Shown here piece by piece: positions 1 to 12,500 of a DNA stretch of 64,000 nt. The translations under genes and the position numbers were made by a program. Origin of the DNA: Rhyzopertha dominica. Its lineage: Eukaryota > Arthropoda > Insecta > Coleoptera > Bostrichidae. Numbering within the stretch: position 1 is the first letter of the stretch; the number at the start of each line of letters is the position of its first letter. Below the pieces are notes generated by a model. That model did not search any database. It saw only the letters and a list, made by a program, of their open reading frames with translations, and was not told the DNA's origin. Location: positions 3,350,649-3,414,648 of the forward strand of contig QCXZ01000045.1 of NCBI GenBank assembly GCA_025024175.1, written 5' to 3'.

Positions 1-587
1 TCGACAATGTACCTACTACTAAACATAGCTTAAAGGAAAGGAAACAATCAAAAAATAGTGTATAATTAAATGATAATGTGCACCAAAATTCAAATCTTCA
101 ATAAAAATATAATAAAAACAGATTTTTTGGCATTTTAAGATTCAAATATTTTAATGGGGAGGACTAAAACAAAAAATTCTGTGAGGACTTTTCCTAAAAT
201 ATCTTCTAGGACACCCCCTTCATATATTCTAACATCATTATAATATGCCCTTTATATTAATGGATCAATATAATTTGCTCTTTATTGAATGTATTAAATG
301 ATCCAAAGTATTGACATCTTCATTATAGCATTACTATCGCCAATTAAAACCGAAACTAGACTAGAATTATAGTTTAAAACTAACAATAAAAGTAATAAAT
401 AATTATCAATGACTTAAATGTTCTTTATTATATCACTATAACAATTTAAAAAAATTATGGGTTTTAAAGATATTAACAACATATTGAACCTAAATAATAT
501 GACAACAACATTATAAATAAACACTGAACACACATGTAAGTGAGAAAAACAGAATATCATAATTACAAAAAAATAAATTACATCTTT
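1..587. other. 3' flank of RAD54, no gene seen
   Basis: AT-rich sequence downstream of the RAD54 stop codon, which is on the minus strand. No coding exon is visible. The RAD54 3' UTR must begin here, but I see no canonical AATAAA close to the stop on the minus strand, so the polyadenylation site is undetermined. Confidence 0.4.
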
Positions 588-3500
588 TTATTCACTGTAG
601 TCAGAATCACCGGTGTCATCCTTTTCATCATATTCAGGATCATCTTCCTCTTCAACTTTTGGTTTTACTTCCTGACAAGCAGACTTTTGATGGAAAACAA
701 ATGATATGTATTTTGACATGTCCCAAATTTGTTTAAGTACCTGAAAATATATTCAACCCTTGAAACTTGCAAATTACAAATAAACTAAAACAAATCCCAA
801 AATCAAATTATATTGTATGTATACATTTTTCAGTTTCCTTACATAAACTAAGATACCTACATACTTGACAGTCAAGTTGAAAAAACTTTTGCTTACCATA
901 TCTGCCAGAGCATTGGTCTTACTCCAACAGTGATACCAGTTAGCCAAATCTGAAGTGCAATCAGCATCATCAGGTGGATTTTTGACCTGAATCTTATTTA
1001 TGCACCTTGTACACTTCAACTTGGCGTGAGTATCAGATTCGGTGTTCTCCAATTTAAAAAGATCTCGTAACTCGGCAACACTGAAGTGCCGTAATGTGTC
1101 CTCATTATTGTCAACCACTGTTGAGCTCAAAGCCTTCTTGTGTGCCTGTCTTTGGAATATCTTTTCTTCTATTGTACCAGTCTACAAAACATTTAATCAA
1201 TTTAATTTTAACTGTCATAATTTTAACCATGCTTCACCTATAAAAAAAAATCTACTTACCGCTAAAAATCTATAAATAAAGCAAGGTTTCTTTTGCCCAT
1301 CTCGCCACACTCTGGCCATAGCCTGGTCATCGTTGNCTNGATTCCANTCAGGATCAAACATTACAAGTCGATTTGCACCGATCAGATTCAGACCGCAACC
1401 TCCTGCCTTAGAACTTAACATAAATATGAATTCCTGTGATTCTGGGTTGTTAAAGCTTTCGACAACTTTTGCACGTTTCTTGATTGTCATCGATCCATCT
1501 AGTCTTACATATGAATAACCCCTAGAAAAATAATCGTTCTTTAAAAGCTGTTTTCAATTATCACATGCTAATAATTGAGAAGCCTTTTTCGAAAAATAAT
1601 ACACTTATTATTTGTTGTAACCTCCATTCTGTTTGCTTCTGATTATAATTAATTATAATAAGTGCCTGTTTATTAATAGTTTTAGGTCAACTTATGTGCA
1701 ATAACCATTAAGAAAAAATTTTAATACAGCTAGAATCCACTTAATTGTATAGCGATTCTTATGTTAGAAGAACTATGTTTTTACTTTATAAAGGTTTTCT
1801 TAAATCTCAATACCCTCTCTACCAAACTTATCTTTGTTTCTATTATACCGGAAAGGCACACCGATAGAATAGATGGAAGATAGAAAGTGCTATTTTAGTG
1901 CATATGGTTTGTATCCTTTCATAAGAAGGTGCCATGACATAATTCAAACATGGATAACTTCATAGTNCTATAATTGTTTGTATATGTTTAGGTGCAGAAT
2001 TCAATCTCCTTTCAACAGACATAAGGTTATCGCTATGTTGTACTTACAGNTTTCACATACTTTGTAAAAACCTACAATTTTAGTTTTCAGTAGTTATCAA
2101 GTTACCATAGCATTTGACAGGGGACGATTGTTTGTTATTAAAAACTGCCATTGCTGTGACAGTTGTGTAGTTGTGCTCATTTTGTTGATTTTTAAACAAG
2201 TCTTTTTCACGAGATGATGGGATCCTTTTCCATATTTTTTATTATAGAATATGAATCTACATAGAAAAATAATAGACCTATGATTTTTTTATTTTTTCAA
2301 ATCGCTCAGTTAAGGCTTAAAAAACACAATTTTAATTTTTTTTTAGATTTTTTGGAAAAAGTGAACGAGTGCATTATAATTGAAAGACTTGGTGCTAGCA
2401 TCAGTCAAAATAGATAGATATATAGGAAAATCCATTATAGGTACACAGAATATTCCAACAATACAACTATCACCCTTATCATATTCCATTACATCAGAAG
2501 TTGCTGGCTCCTATTTTCGAAAACAAAATATTTTATCGATGAGCTGTTAATAAATGGCGTGAAGATCCAAGTTTCTTTGAAAAGGAGCTATTTTATGATG
2601 AAGCAATATTCTATTGTATGGGGTTTCTAAAAAGCACAATTTCCACTATTATGAAACTGAAAATTCAGATCATTTTTAAACTGCAGATTGGCAACATCGC
2701 TGGTCGTTAAATGTTTGGGCTTGGAATTTTGGGTAATCGTCTCATAAGCTGGGTAATTTTTTAAATGAATGTTCTTTTAGCAACCCTAAGACTAACATAG
2801 TTTGACAGGGCTCCACCACAGTATCATTGAAGAAGTTTTAAAAAGAACACTTTTCGAACAAGATGAATCGGTTGTTATGGGACTGTTCATTGGCCGGCCA
2901 GCTGATCACAGAATTTAACAAAACTTGATTTCTTTTTTGTGGGATACATACAATCAAAAGTTTACATCACTATTTCATTTACTCTGATAATATGAAAAAT
3001 AAAATTTGTGCAAAATTTCAGGAAGTTTAGCTAGATCCCAAAAGGATGAAACCCACGTCTTAGGTTCAGACTGATCTGCCACAGCAATGCCAGCTATGCC
3101 AACTTATCATCTGTCAAAATTGTATTTGTTCACAAACATTGCGAAAACCATAAGAAAGATCAAGTGACAACCTTGCATCCATGAAAAAAAATTAAATCTG
3201 CATCTAACCACATGAAAAGAATTACAGTATTCTATTTATAAATGTCCAGTTATCCATGTTTGAACTTGTTCATACTGTAAGACATCATGCCAACCTATGA
3301 TTAATGAACAAAAAACCCATGTGCAGTAAAACAATGTCATAGTTTTCACAAAATGGAAAATAACGTCAACACACCACAATACAGACCACATGTAATATAA
3401 TAATAATAATAATAAATGTATTTTATTTAATTTAGAAATAAATTACAATTACACGCTTTTGTACAGGTGAGGTTCAGCTATAAGCTGCTTTCAACCTAAC

Positions 3501-6500
3501 CTGCAGTTTCCAAGCACATATTTACATGACGCAGCATGACCACGATCACAAAATAAATTTCGTTACCCAAGATTCAAATTACAAAAAAGAAAAATTTTTT
3601 ATAAACCCCTACATTCAGCAAATACAACTAATTATAAGAAACCATAAATTCATTAAGATAAACTTAGTCCAAGGCAGTCTGATATATAGTAACAAAAAGA
3701 AACAACAATAACATTCCAAATACAAAGGTCAGGAAAGCAGATATTCCTTCAGTCTTTTCTTGAAGTTAAATTGAGTGCACGAATTGTACATAAAACTACG
3801 TTGAAACAGGGAAGTGGAGTGGCGGGGCACACACAAAACATGCCCATGTCTAGTTGAACGACCTAAACTGGGGCGATGCAAGGAGCGAAAATTACAGAAA
3901 ATGTATTTAGGTTGCTTCTCTACTAGGACCTTATGTGTCAAGCACAATAAATGGTATCGGCGTAAACATTTGGTATTCAACATTTTAGAATTTCTTAATG
4001 CCGCCGTGATACTGCGATCACGCTTAGGAATACCGTATGCAAATCTTATACACGAATTCTGTACTCTTTGTACTCTGAAAGCATCCCTAGCCAAAAGCGC
4101 CGAACCATAAATCACATCAGCGTATGACAATCTGGACAAGATCAATGAATTACACAACATGAGCTTAAGCTCAGCACTCATGATGTGGCGATTAGGATAC
4201 AGCTGCTTTAAAATCAAGTAAGACGATTTACACAAATTATTCACATGAGGAACAAATCTCAAGTCAAGATTCTTACAAACCTCGCTAAACTTGACCGTTT
4301 CACCATTTATATTAACGTCCATTACGCGCTTGATTGCTACACGAGCTATCTTACGACTAATAATAATAGCAGACGATTTAGTTGCATTCCGCTGCAGCTC
4401 CGCCTCGCCAACATTTTGTTCTTTAAAACTATACCACATCTAAGTGTCATCTGCATAATGGTGTACTCTGCAGTTCGAGGGGTATAAGTGAAAATCTGCT
4501 ATGTAAATGGAAAATAGAAGAGGTCCAAGCAGTGTACCCTGAGGAACACCCTGATCCACCCTAATCGATTGCGATGCTGAGTTGCCAAGAAACACATTCT
4601 GGGTGCGGTTACTCAAAAAACTGCGAATCATCTCGACGGAATCCAGGCTTAAGCCAAAGTATTTTAGTTTGCTACACAGAATATCATGTCTCAATGTGTC
4701 AAACGCTTTACTGTAATCCAACAAGATCAAACAGGTGCAATCACCATCATCTAGTGACTTGAAAAGTTCATTTGTAATGTGGATCAGTGCGGTAGATGAA
4801 CTATAATTGGGTCTAAAACCTGATTGGCAGGCAGGAACAATATTGTTACTAAAAACACGGTCGGCTAACTGTTCCTTAAAAACACATTCTAAAACTTTTG
4901 AACGCTTAGTAAGATTCTTATTGGCCTAAGCTGGGAGAGCTGGGTGGGATTCGCTGCTTTGGGCAGAGGAATAACCTTGACTTGTTTCCAGCAGGTTGGA
5001 AATTGTGAATACAAAATACAAGAATTGACTATATACGTTATGTGATTCAGTAACGGTCCACTTACTAATTTTATCATGTTAATTGAAATTCCATCAGACC
5101 CAGTTGACAAACTTTTAATTGAATTGATGCACCTTGCGATAGCGTTCGGGTCCACGGTGTGAAATGAAAATTTGAAGTGTCATATTTACTCAGCAAAGAC
5201 AACTGACCAGCACAAACTAAAGGCACAGAAACCTTAGTGAAGTGGCGATTTATTAAATCGGGATCATTGATATTTAACGGCAGAACAGGACGATCGCTAC
5301 TAATAATCTCTGTTGTACGTAAAGCCCCCCATAAAGATTTACTGCTCTTCGTGCGTGACTTGCACAGGTTTTTATATTGCACCCAATCGGTTTCGAGTCC
5401 CGATTTTTTAAACTTTAAATAAACTTTGTGCCGTAGTTTGAACATTAAATATATGGTTAATAAAGTCATACTACCTTATACTACAATTCAATAACGAACA
5501 TAAAAATGCAATAACATACGGGGTGTGCCATTTAAAATAAAGTTGAGGTGTCTTTCTGGTATAAAACAAAGTTTGAAATGTTGGGAAAAATTTTTAGAGT
5601 TTGCAACTCAACAATCTAGACAGTTAAGATTATTTCAGTCTTTTATAACTGTCTAAATATATTATTGTACTTGTCAGAACAATTTATGTTACATAAAGTA
5701 ACAGAACTCCCAGTTACGGTCACTAAAGTCCATTAAAATAATGTTATTTTCCAGATTCCATTATTGCAAATAAATTTTCCAAAATTAAACATTATCAGCA
5801 AAAAAAAACAGTAGGTGTAACTTACCTTTTAGCACATAACCGCTCAAACAAATCCAATGTCTGTGTATAGTTTGAAACCAACACAATCTTATCAGAATAA
5901 TTAGTCTTCAAGTTAGCCAAGAGGCAATCCAATAACATCAGTTTCCCTGATAACTCAGGCATCACATCTTTATCACTATGAATTGATGGCAACAACTTGG
6001 CCGCATTTTCAAATCCGTCAGCTCTTTCCCTGATTTTATCCAATACTAAATCAGGATGACCACACAATTTCTTAAGAGTGGTAATGCTGGCTAAAGTGCT
6101 TAGACTATTTTGAGATTCACAATTAGCATTGACGGTCCTTCGAATGGCGTCAGAATTTATGTAGTTTAGGTAAATCTGTTTTTGAATAGGTGTCAAGTTG
6201 CAGCATATGATCATTTCGAATTTGACGGGTAGGTATTTTGTTAGCAGAGAACTAGTGCGCCGAATTAAACATCTATTGACTAGAGCGGATAATTCTTGGA
6301 GGCATTCAATAGCTTTCTGACGTTCTTGGGGTGTAGCACATGAATCCTGACCTACAAGTTAAAAAAAAAGGTTCAACCTGCATATCTGCTTTAAATATGT
6401 AAGCAGTATTTATGCTAAACATACTTCTAAATGTTTTGATTAGTAAATTATACGAGCCCCTTCCCATTTGAGTTGGCCCACCCAATGTCATAAAATGATA

Positions 6501-9500
6501 AATACAACATGTGCTTCTCAAGTCCCAAATTAATTAATAAGGCATATTTTATAATATGCTATAGAAAACATCAACTAAATTGCTTCCTATTTAAATTTGC
6601 AATGAAAATGTGCTGCAAATACAGCGCAAAACTCAAGGCATGATATTCAGCTGAACAATCATAGCAGATGTTTTGTAATTTTAACATTGATTCCAAATTT
6701 GACAATTGCTCTTACCTCTCAAAATAGGATTCTCGAACTTCTTCTTAAATTCCGAAGCACTTCCCAATAAACCTTCATTGACAAAATGTATCAGACTGAA
6801 GTATTCCAATAGATCATTTTGAATAGGGGTGCCGCTCAACAGCACTCTCCGTTTGGCATTAAGCCCCATCAGAGCTCTGTAAGTTTGGTTCTCGCAGTTT
6901 TTCAGTCTGTGACCTTCATCGCAAAGCACTAAACCAATTTCGCTGGAATGCAAGATATCTGCGTGCATGCGGAAAGTCTCGTATGAAATTATGAGAACAG
7001 GAATTGCCGTACAACCTCGACTTTGCATGTAATGTCGCAGCTTCTTCTTTGCATCTGCACCACCGTCCATAATTAACTTGCTGAGACGTCCGCCTAACCA
7101 CTGAAAGAGAGGAAAAGAACTTTTATATGACTGGAAATGACTAATTCCATTTGTCCATAGTACCACGGTAAACCTACAAAGTAGTACCTGTACTTAAGTA
7201 TATGGTTTTGTTTTGCTTTGGTGTTTCGCTTACCGACTATGCTCTAAGAGGCAAAAGCAACACTGTAATATGAGAAGAAGTGTTTTGCTAGCATGAGCAT
7301 TATAACGAGTGCTGGTACAGTGTTTCTGGTATTTTGATTTTTTTATTTTCCAACATCCTTATCCTTTGAAACCACATAAAATTGTTTTCTGGTGTTGACG
7401 TGATCATATATTTGCCCACAGGGATTATACAGCATTTGTAGAATACTCTTCCTGCCATTGTTAAACAGTAATGCTCAAGTTCATGCTGAAGCGCTGATGC
7501 TTTCCCTACCTTACATAATGCAAGCTAACGTAGTATCTACAACTTTAGTACGAAATAGTCCAAAATATTTTGTTACAGGATATTTGACAGAAATTTTACT
7601 GTCACGCCGTTATATACATATACAGGGTGTCTCTAAATTCGATGTCATAATTTCTAATGCGTGTTCCTGACTTGTAATTATGACGAAAAGTCTATATAAA
7701 CATGTGTCCAAAAATGCCTAATTTTTGGTATACAGTGTTGAAGTAGTAAAAATATTTTTGAATTATTTATTTTTTAGAGAACGGTTTTTTGAAACTACGA
7801 ATTTTGGCAGAATGTTATAATAGATCACGGCTAATAATCTGGCATAAAGCATTTTTTCATATCTGTAGCAGAGGCAGCGTAAGAGGAAGGGTTTCTCTTT
7901 GAAAAAAAGTTGTCTGTGAAATGTCAAAAAACTCGTCACTATTTTCAGAAAGAGCAACAAATAACATATAAAAAAGGACCTCTTATTATATTTCGCTAGA
8001 ACGAACCGTTATCGAGAAAATCGAAAAAATGTTAATTCCTACAGATTGGCACAAATCGACCAAAAATTAAATTTTTTTATTTTCCAAAGAAATCAACGTT
8101 TATATGGAATTGAACTATGTCATGACAAATAATTTGACAAAAGAATTACCTCTATATCTAAAGAGTGGCTATAAATGGAAGGGGGGGAGGGGCGGAGCAG
8201 AAAGTTTTTTTTATAAAAAGATTGTTTCCACATTTTTAAACCGTTTCAATGATTATAAATATCAGTAAATAATATAAAAAAAGAATAATTTAATTAATTA
8301 ATTAAATAAGTAAGAATTTAGGATGGCAATGCCATCTGTCAGCATGCCTTAACGGGTACTACTTCCTAAAGGATGTGACCTGTAGCCTGACAAATTGGCA
8401 TGCAACTGCATACTTCAATTTGACAGCAGGCCCCCACGGCACTTTTTGCTGACAGGCAAGAACCAACATACATTAAAATGCATGTCTATGCTGTGCTGTC
8501 TACACCTCAACCAACTGCAGATAGATCTATTTTGCTGTCATTACAGCTCATCAGTGCAGTTTAGGTCTAGTGTAGACAGCACGGCATAGAACTGGTTTTG
8601 CTTATATACCAAAGCAATGGTATGATGTAAGTAAGAATTTAGGATGGCAATGCCATCTGTCAGCATTACACTGACATGATGACAAAGCCACCTAGCTGCC
8701 TTAACGGGAACTACTTCCTAAAGGAAGTGACCTGCAGCCTGACAAATTGGCATGCAACTGCATACTTCAATTTGACAGCAGGCCCCCACGGCACTTTTTG
8801 CTAGCGGGCAAGAACCGACATACATTAAAATGCAGTTGGTTGAGGTGTAGACAGCACAGCATAGACATGCATTTTAATGTATGTCGGTTCTTGCCCGCTA
8901 GCAAAAAGGGCCTGCTGTCAAATTGAAGTATGCAGTTGCATGCCAATTTGTCAGGCTACAGGTCACTTCCTTTAGGAAGTAGTACCTGTTAAGGCAGCTA
9001 GGTGGCTTTGTCATCATGTCAGTGTAATGCTGACAGATGGCATTGCCATCCTAAATTCTTACTTACATCATACCATTGCTTTGGTATATAAGCAAAACCA
9101 GTTCTATGCCGTGCTGTCTACACTAGACCTAAACTGCACTGATGAGCTGTAATGACAGCAAAATAGATCTATCTGCAGTTGGTTGAGGTGTAGACAGCAC
9201 AGCATAGACATGCATTTTAATGTATGTCGGTTCTTGCCCACTAGCAAAAAGTGCCGTGGGGGCCTGCTGTCAAATTGAAGTATGCAGTTGCATGCCAATT
9301 TGTCAAGCTACAGGTCACTTCCTTTAGGAAGTAGTACCCGTTAAGGCAGTTAGGCGCCTTTGTCATCATGTCAGTCTAATGCTGACAGATGGCATTGCCA
9401 TCCTAAATTCTTACATCATACCATTGCTTTGGTATATAAGCAAAACCAGTTCTATGCCGTGCTGTCTACACTAGACCTAAACTGTACTGATGAGCTGTAA

Positions 9501-12500
9501 TGACAGCGAAATAGATCTATCTGCAGTTGGTTGAGGTGTAGACAGCACAGCACAGCATAGACATGCATTTTAATTAATTAAATGTTTAGTTTAGTAATTA
9601 GTTTATAATTATGCACTTTTCTTANAGCTAGAAATGTGACTTGCTTTTGGAGTAGGGATGGGCACCCGGCAAAAAAACATCGATGCTGACATCGATGTAA
9701 ACATCACCGACTATTATCGATGTTAGTAAAATCATCGAAACAAATACATCGATGTTCGGAAACATCGTTAATTTTTTTAATAGCTAAAATGAACATGTTC
9801 AGTCTAATTATTTGGATGTTATTACTGTTTTTCTGAAAATAGGGGAGTAATACTTTAAAAATTTTGAAGCTTTTTAGCATGATCAAGTACATGCCAATAT
9901 AATGTTAATTTCCAGATTGTTATGAATGGGAATTCGATTATTTTGTTATAGAAAAATAATTATTCTTGTTTTCAGTCTTTTGTATGAATTTTTAGCAAGG
10001 TTTTGTCCAAACACTATGCAATACACACTTGCACTTTCACCTTTAATACTATAAATATGAAGGTGCAAAAATTTGGAATATCGGGGAATCACCTGTTCCT
10101 GTTAGTAATTAGTCCAGCAGGATAACAAAAGACGCAAGTAAATATTGAAAATACGCAAAAGGATGCGAGAGGGATTATTATAATGCGAAGCAGCTCCCTG
10201 GTTGGTAACAGAACGTAGTAGCTTGCGCTACTGACGTCTGGAGGACGCAAGAGCCCATCACTACACTAGCCGAATTATTAGAAATATCATTAGAAGAGTT
10301 CACTGGAAATTTCGTATTTGATCATTTGATCTTTGTCGATGTTTCGATGTATTGCAGTAACATTGATGTTGGTACAAAAACATCGTAAGTAGAACATCAA
10401 TGTTAAAAACATTGATGTTCACACACAAAGCATCGATGTTTGAAGATCATCGATTTTGATTGCCCATCCCTAATTTGGAGTTATTAAAAATCTTTTAAAA
10501 AATAAAATTATTTAATTTTACAATGGCTTATCTTAGCAGTAAATTTTTCTTTATATTTTTTACTGATCTTTATTATGGTTGAAACAGTTTAAAAAATTTG
10601 AAAACAATATTTTTATTAAAAAAAAACTTCCTGTCCTCCCCCCCCCCAAATTACCGCCACTGTTTAGATATGGCGGTAATCCTTATGTCTGATGATTTGT
10701 CATGATATAATTCAATTAATTCCAAAAAGCTGTTTCAATTCAGATTTTTTAAATTTTCTCGAAAACGGTTCGTTCTAGTGAAATGTAATAAGAGGTCTTT
10801 TTTGCATGTTATTTGTTGCTCTTTCTGAAAATAGTGATGAGGTTATTGACATTTTACACACAACTTTTTTTCAAAGAGAAAACCCCTCTACCCCTCCCCT
10901 CTGTTACAGATATAAAATGCTTTATGCCAGATTATTAGCTGTGATCTATTATGACATTCTGCCAAAATTCGTAAAGTTTCAAAAAATCGTTTTCTGAAAA
11001 ATGAAAAAACGACATTTTTTTTTAGCTTCAACACTCTGTATATTAAAAATTAAGCATTTTCGGACACAAGTTTATATAGACTTTTCGTCATAATTTCATG
11101 TCGGAACACACACTAGAAATTATGACATCGAATTTAGAGACACCCTGTATAGTTATAGTTGCTTTTGATTGTTGAGTATTCTATCCGCTGCGATAGCTTT
11201 CTGTAGCAAACAGTAGAATACCACTTTAATAAGCACAGTGACATTGACTTGGAATTAAGGCAAATAATTTGGCAACACCGATAAGTACATTTTGACGTCA
11301 TTTCTTACAGTAACGATGGAAAACTGAATTTTTATTATAATCAGTTTGAAAAATCATTTAGATCTAAAATTCATATATTCATTAGGTGAAGCAGTTACTC
11401 TATTTGTACCATATTACGAGCTGCTCCTGCTACATAATATTATGTTGATGTAATATATAATTATAACACAGCAAATTTCAATTTACACAATCACAATTAT
11501 ATCACAGCATAAAGAAACCAGCAGGCTCATTGTAACTGCGGCACTTTAATCTCAGTACGTGATGTTTTGCAATATATGGTGGGATTTTACTGGGGATCGG
11601 TGCCCGATGCCACAATGCTCACATGCCAATTGCCTGACCAGGTCTGGATTTAAAAATTTATTGTCGGATAAAAATAATAAAATAGTCAAAAAGAGTACGT
11701 TTAGATAATGTTTAATATAATTCCTCGACCTTCCATAATCACATTCGTTGCACTACACGGAGGACNNCAGCATAAAAAATGCTGTGTTTGAACCACAAAT
11801 CAAATTTCCGCAATCCGGCCCTGGAATATCGACGCTTATGTGACTGCTGCAAGAACGATATTGATGCTCTGCATTCGGAGAATATGGCGGAATCATAGCT
11901 TAGGATGCTGCGAGCGCACTTACAATTTTTGGCAGAGTGTACCTGCTGGTTTCCCTATGCTGTGATTATATCAACTCACCTTATCAATTTCATTGCTCCA
12001 GTTCCGAACCAAGGAACTTGGACAGACAATTATGGCTTTCTCTATAGTCGCTCGACATTCTGGACCCTGTCTTAGCAATGTCCAAAGCAATGTAATGCAT
12101 TGCAGCGTCTTTCCGAGACCCATTTCATCTGCCATAATACAACCATAGGATCCAGGTATTTGAACCCCAGTTACACAATCGTACATGAACTTAACACCCT
12201 ACAACAGATACATTAAAGAAACATGTTTCTCTGGGGCAGCACAAAATCACACCTCTCTTTGATGAGGTCTTAGAATGTTGCTCAACATTGGGTCAACAAC
12301 CACGTGAACTCTAATATCATTACTAAAAGATAAATAAATCAATGCATAATGCTTTTCTTCATTTGGCACACTTACGGATCAATTTTTAATTTGTCGTGTT
12401 CTGAAACTTCAGGAGGTACGTACAGTACAAGTGCATTTGGTGTGTTTGGATCATAAAGTGCACGTCTTACACGACTTTTTTTAATGCCCAATGTTTTCGT

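Larger units (their letters stand above)
8306..9574. repeat. Retrozyme-like array with hammerhead ribozymes, head-to-head
   Basis: Units of about 343-348 bp, measured between successive TGCAGTTGG landmarks at 8831, 9174 and 9522. The left part is in inverted orientation; its repeat landmarks at about 8310 and 8631 are on the minus strand. The inversion centre is near 8835-8875. Each unit has a box TTAGGATGGCAATGCCATCT (an 8-base palindrome TGGCATTGCCA-type core), a TATATA-containing stretch, and a hammerhead ribozyme. The array splits an AT-rich TTAATTAATT region of the surrounding MITE; the sister copy at 59971-61485 lacks it. Known animal retrozymes are small tandem units with type I hammerheads that make circular RNAs; assignment to that class is inference. 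Confidence 0.75.
7623..11147. mobile_element. Long-TIR mariner-type MITE (foldback), with two nested insertions
   Basis: Starts with CAGGGTGTCTCTAAATTCG and ends with its reverse complement, flanked by TA at 7621-7622 and 11148-11149, the Tc1/mariner target duplication. The two arms are several hundred bases long and inverted. A sister copy at 59971-61485 (1515 bp) shows what the element looks like without the later insertions. The extra length here is a hammerhead-ribozyme array (about 8306-9574) and a hAT MITE (9653-10472). It carries no transposase of its own, so it is non-autonomous. Sits in the RAD54 intron between exons 5 and 6. Confidence 0.88.

Noticed and set aside
8395..9298. Identical 64-codon open frames on opposite strands (8395-8589 plus, 9104-9298 minus)
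   Set aside because: They lie within the inverted retrozyme-like units, including the ribozyme, and are a by-product of the repeat; no protein family is recognised.
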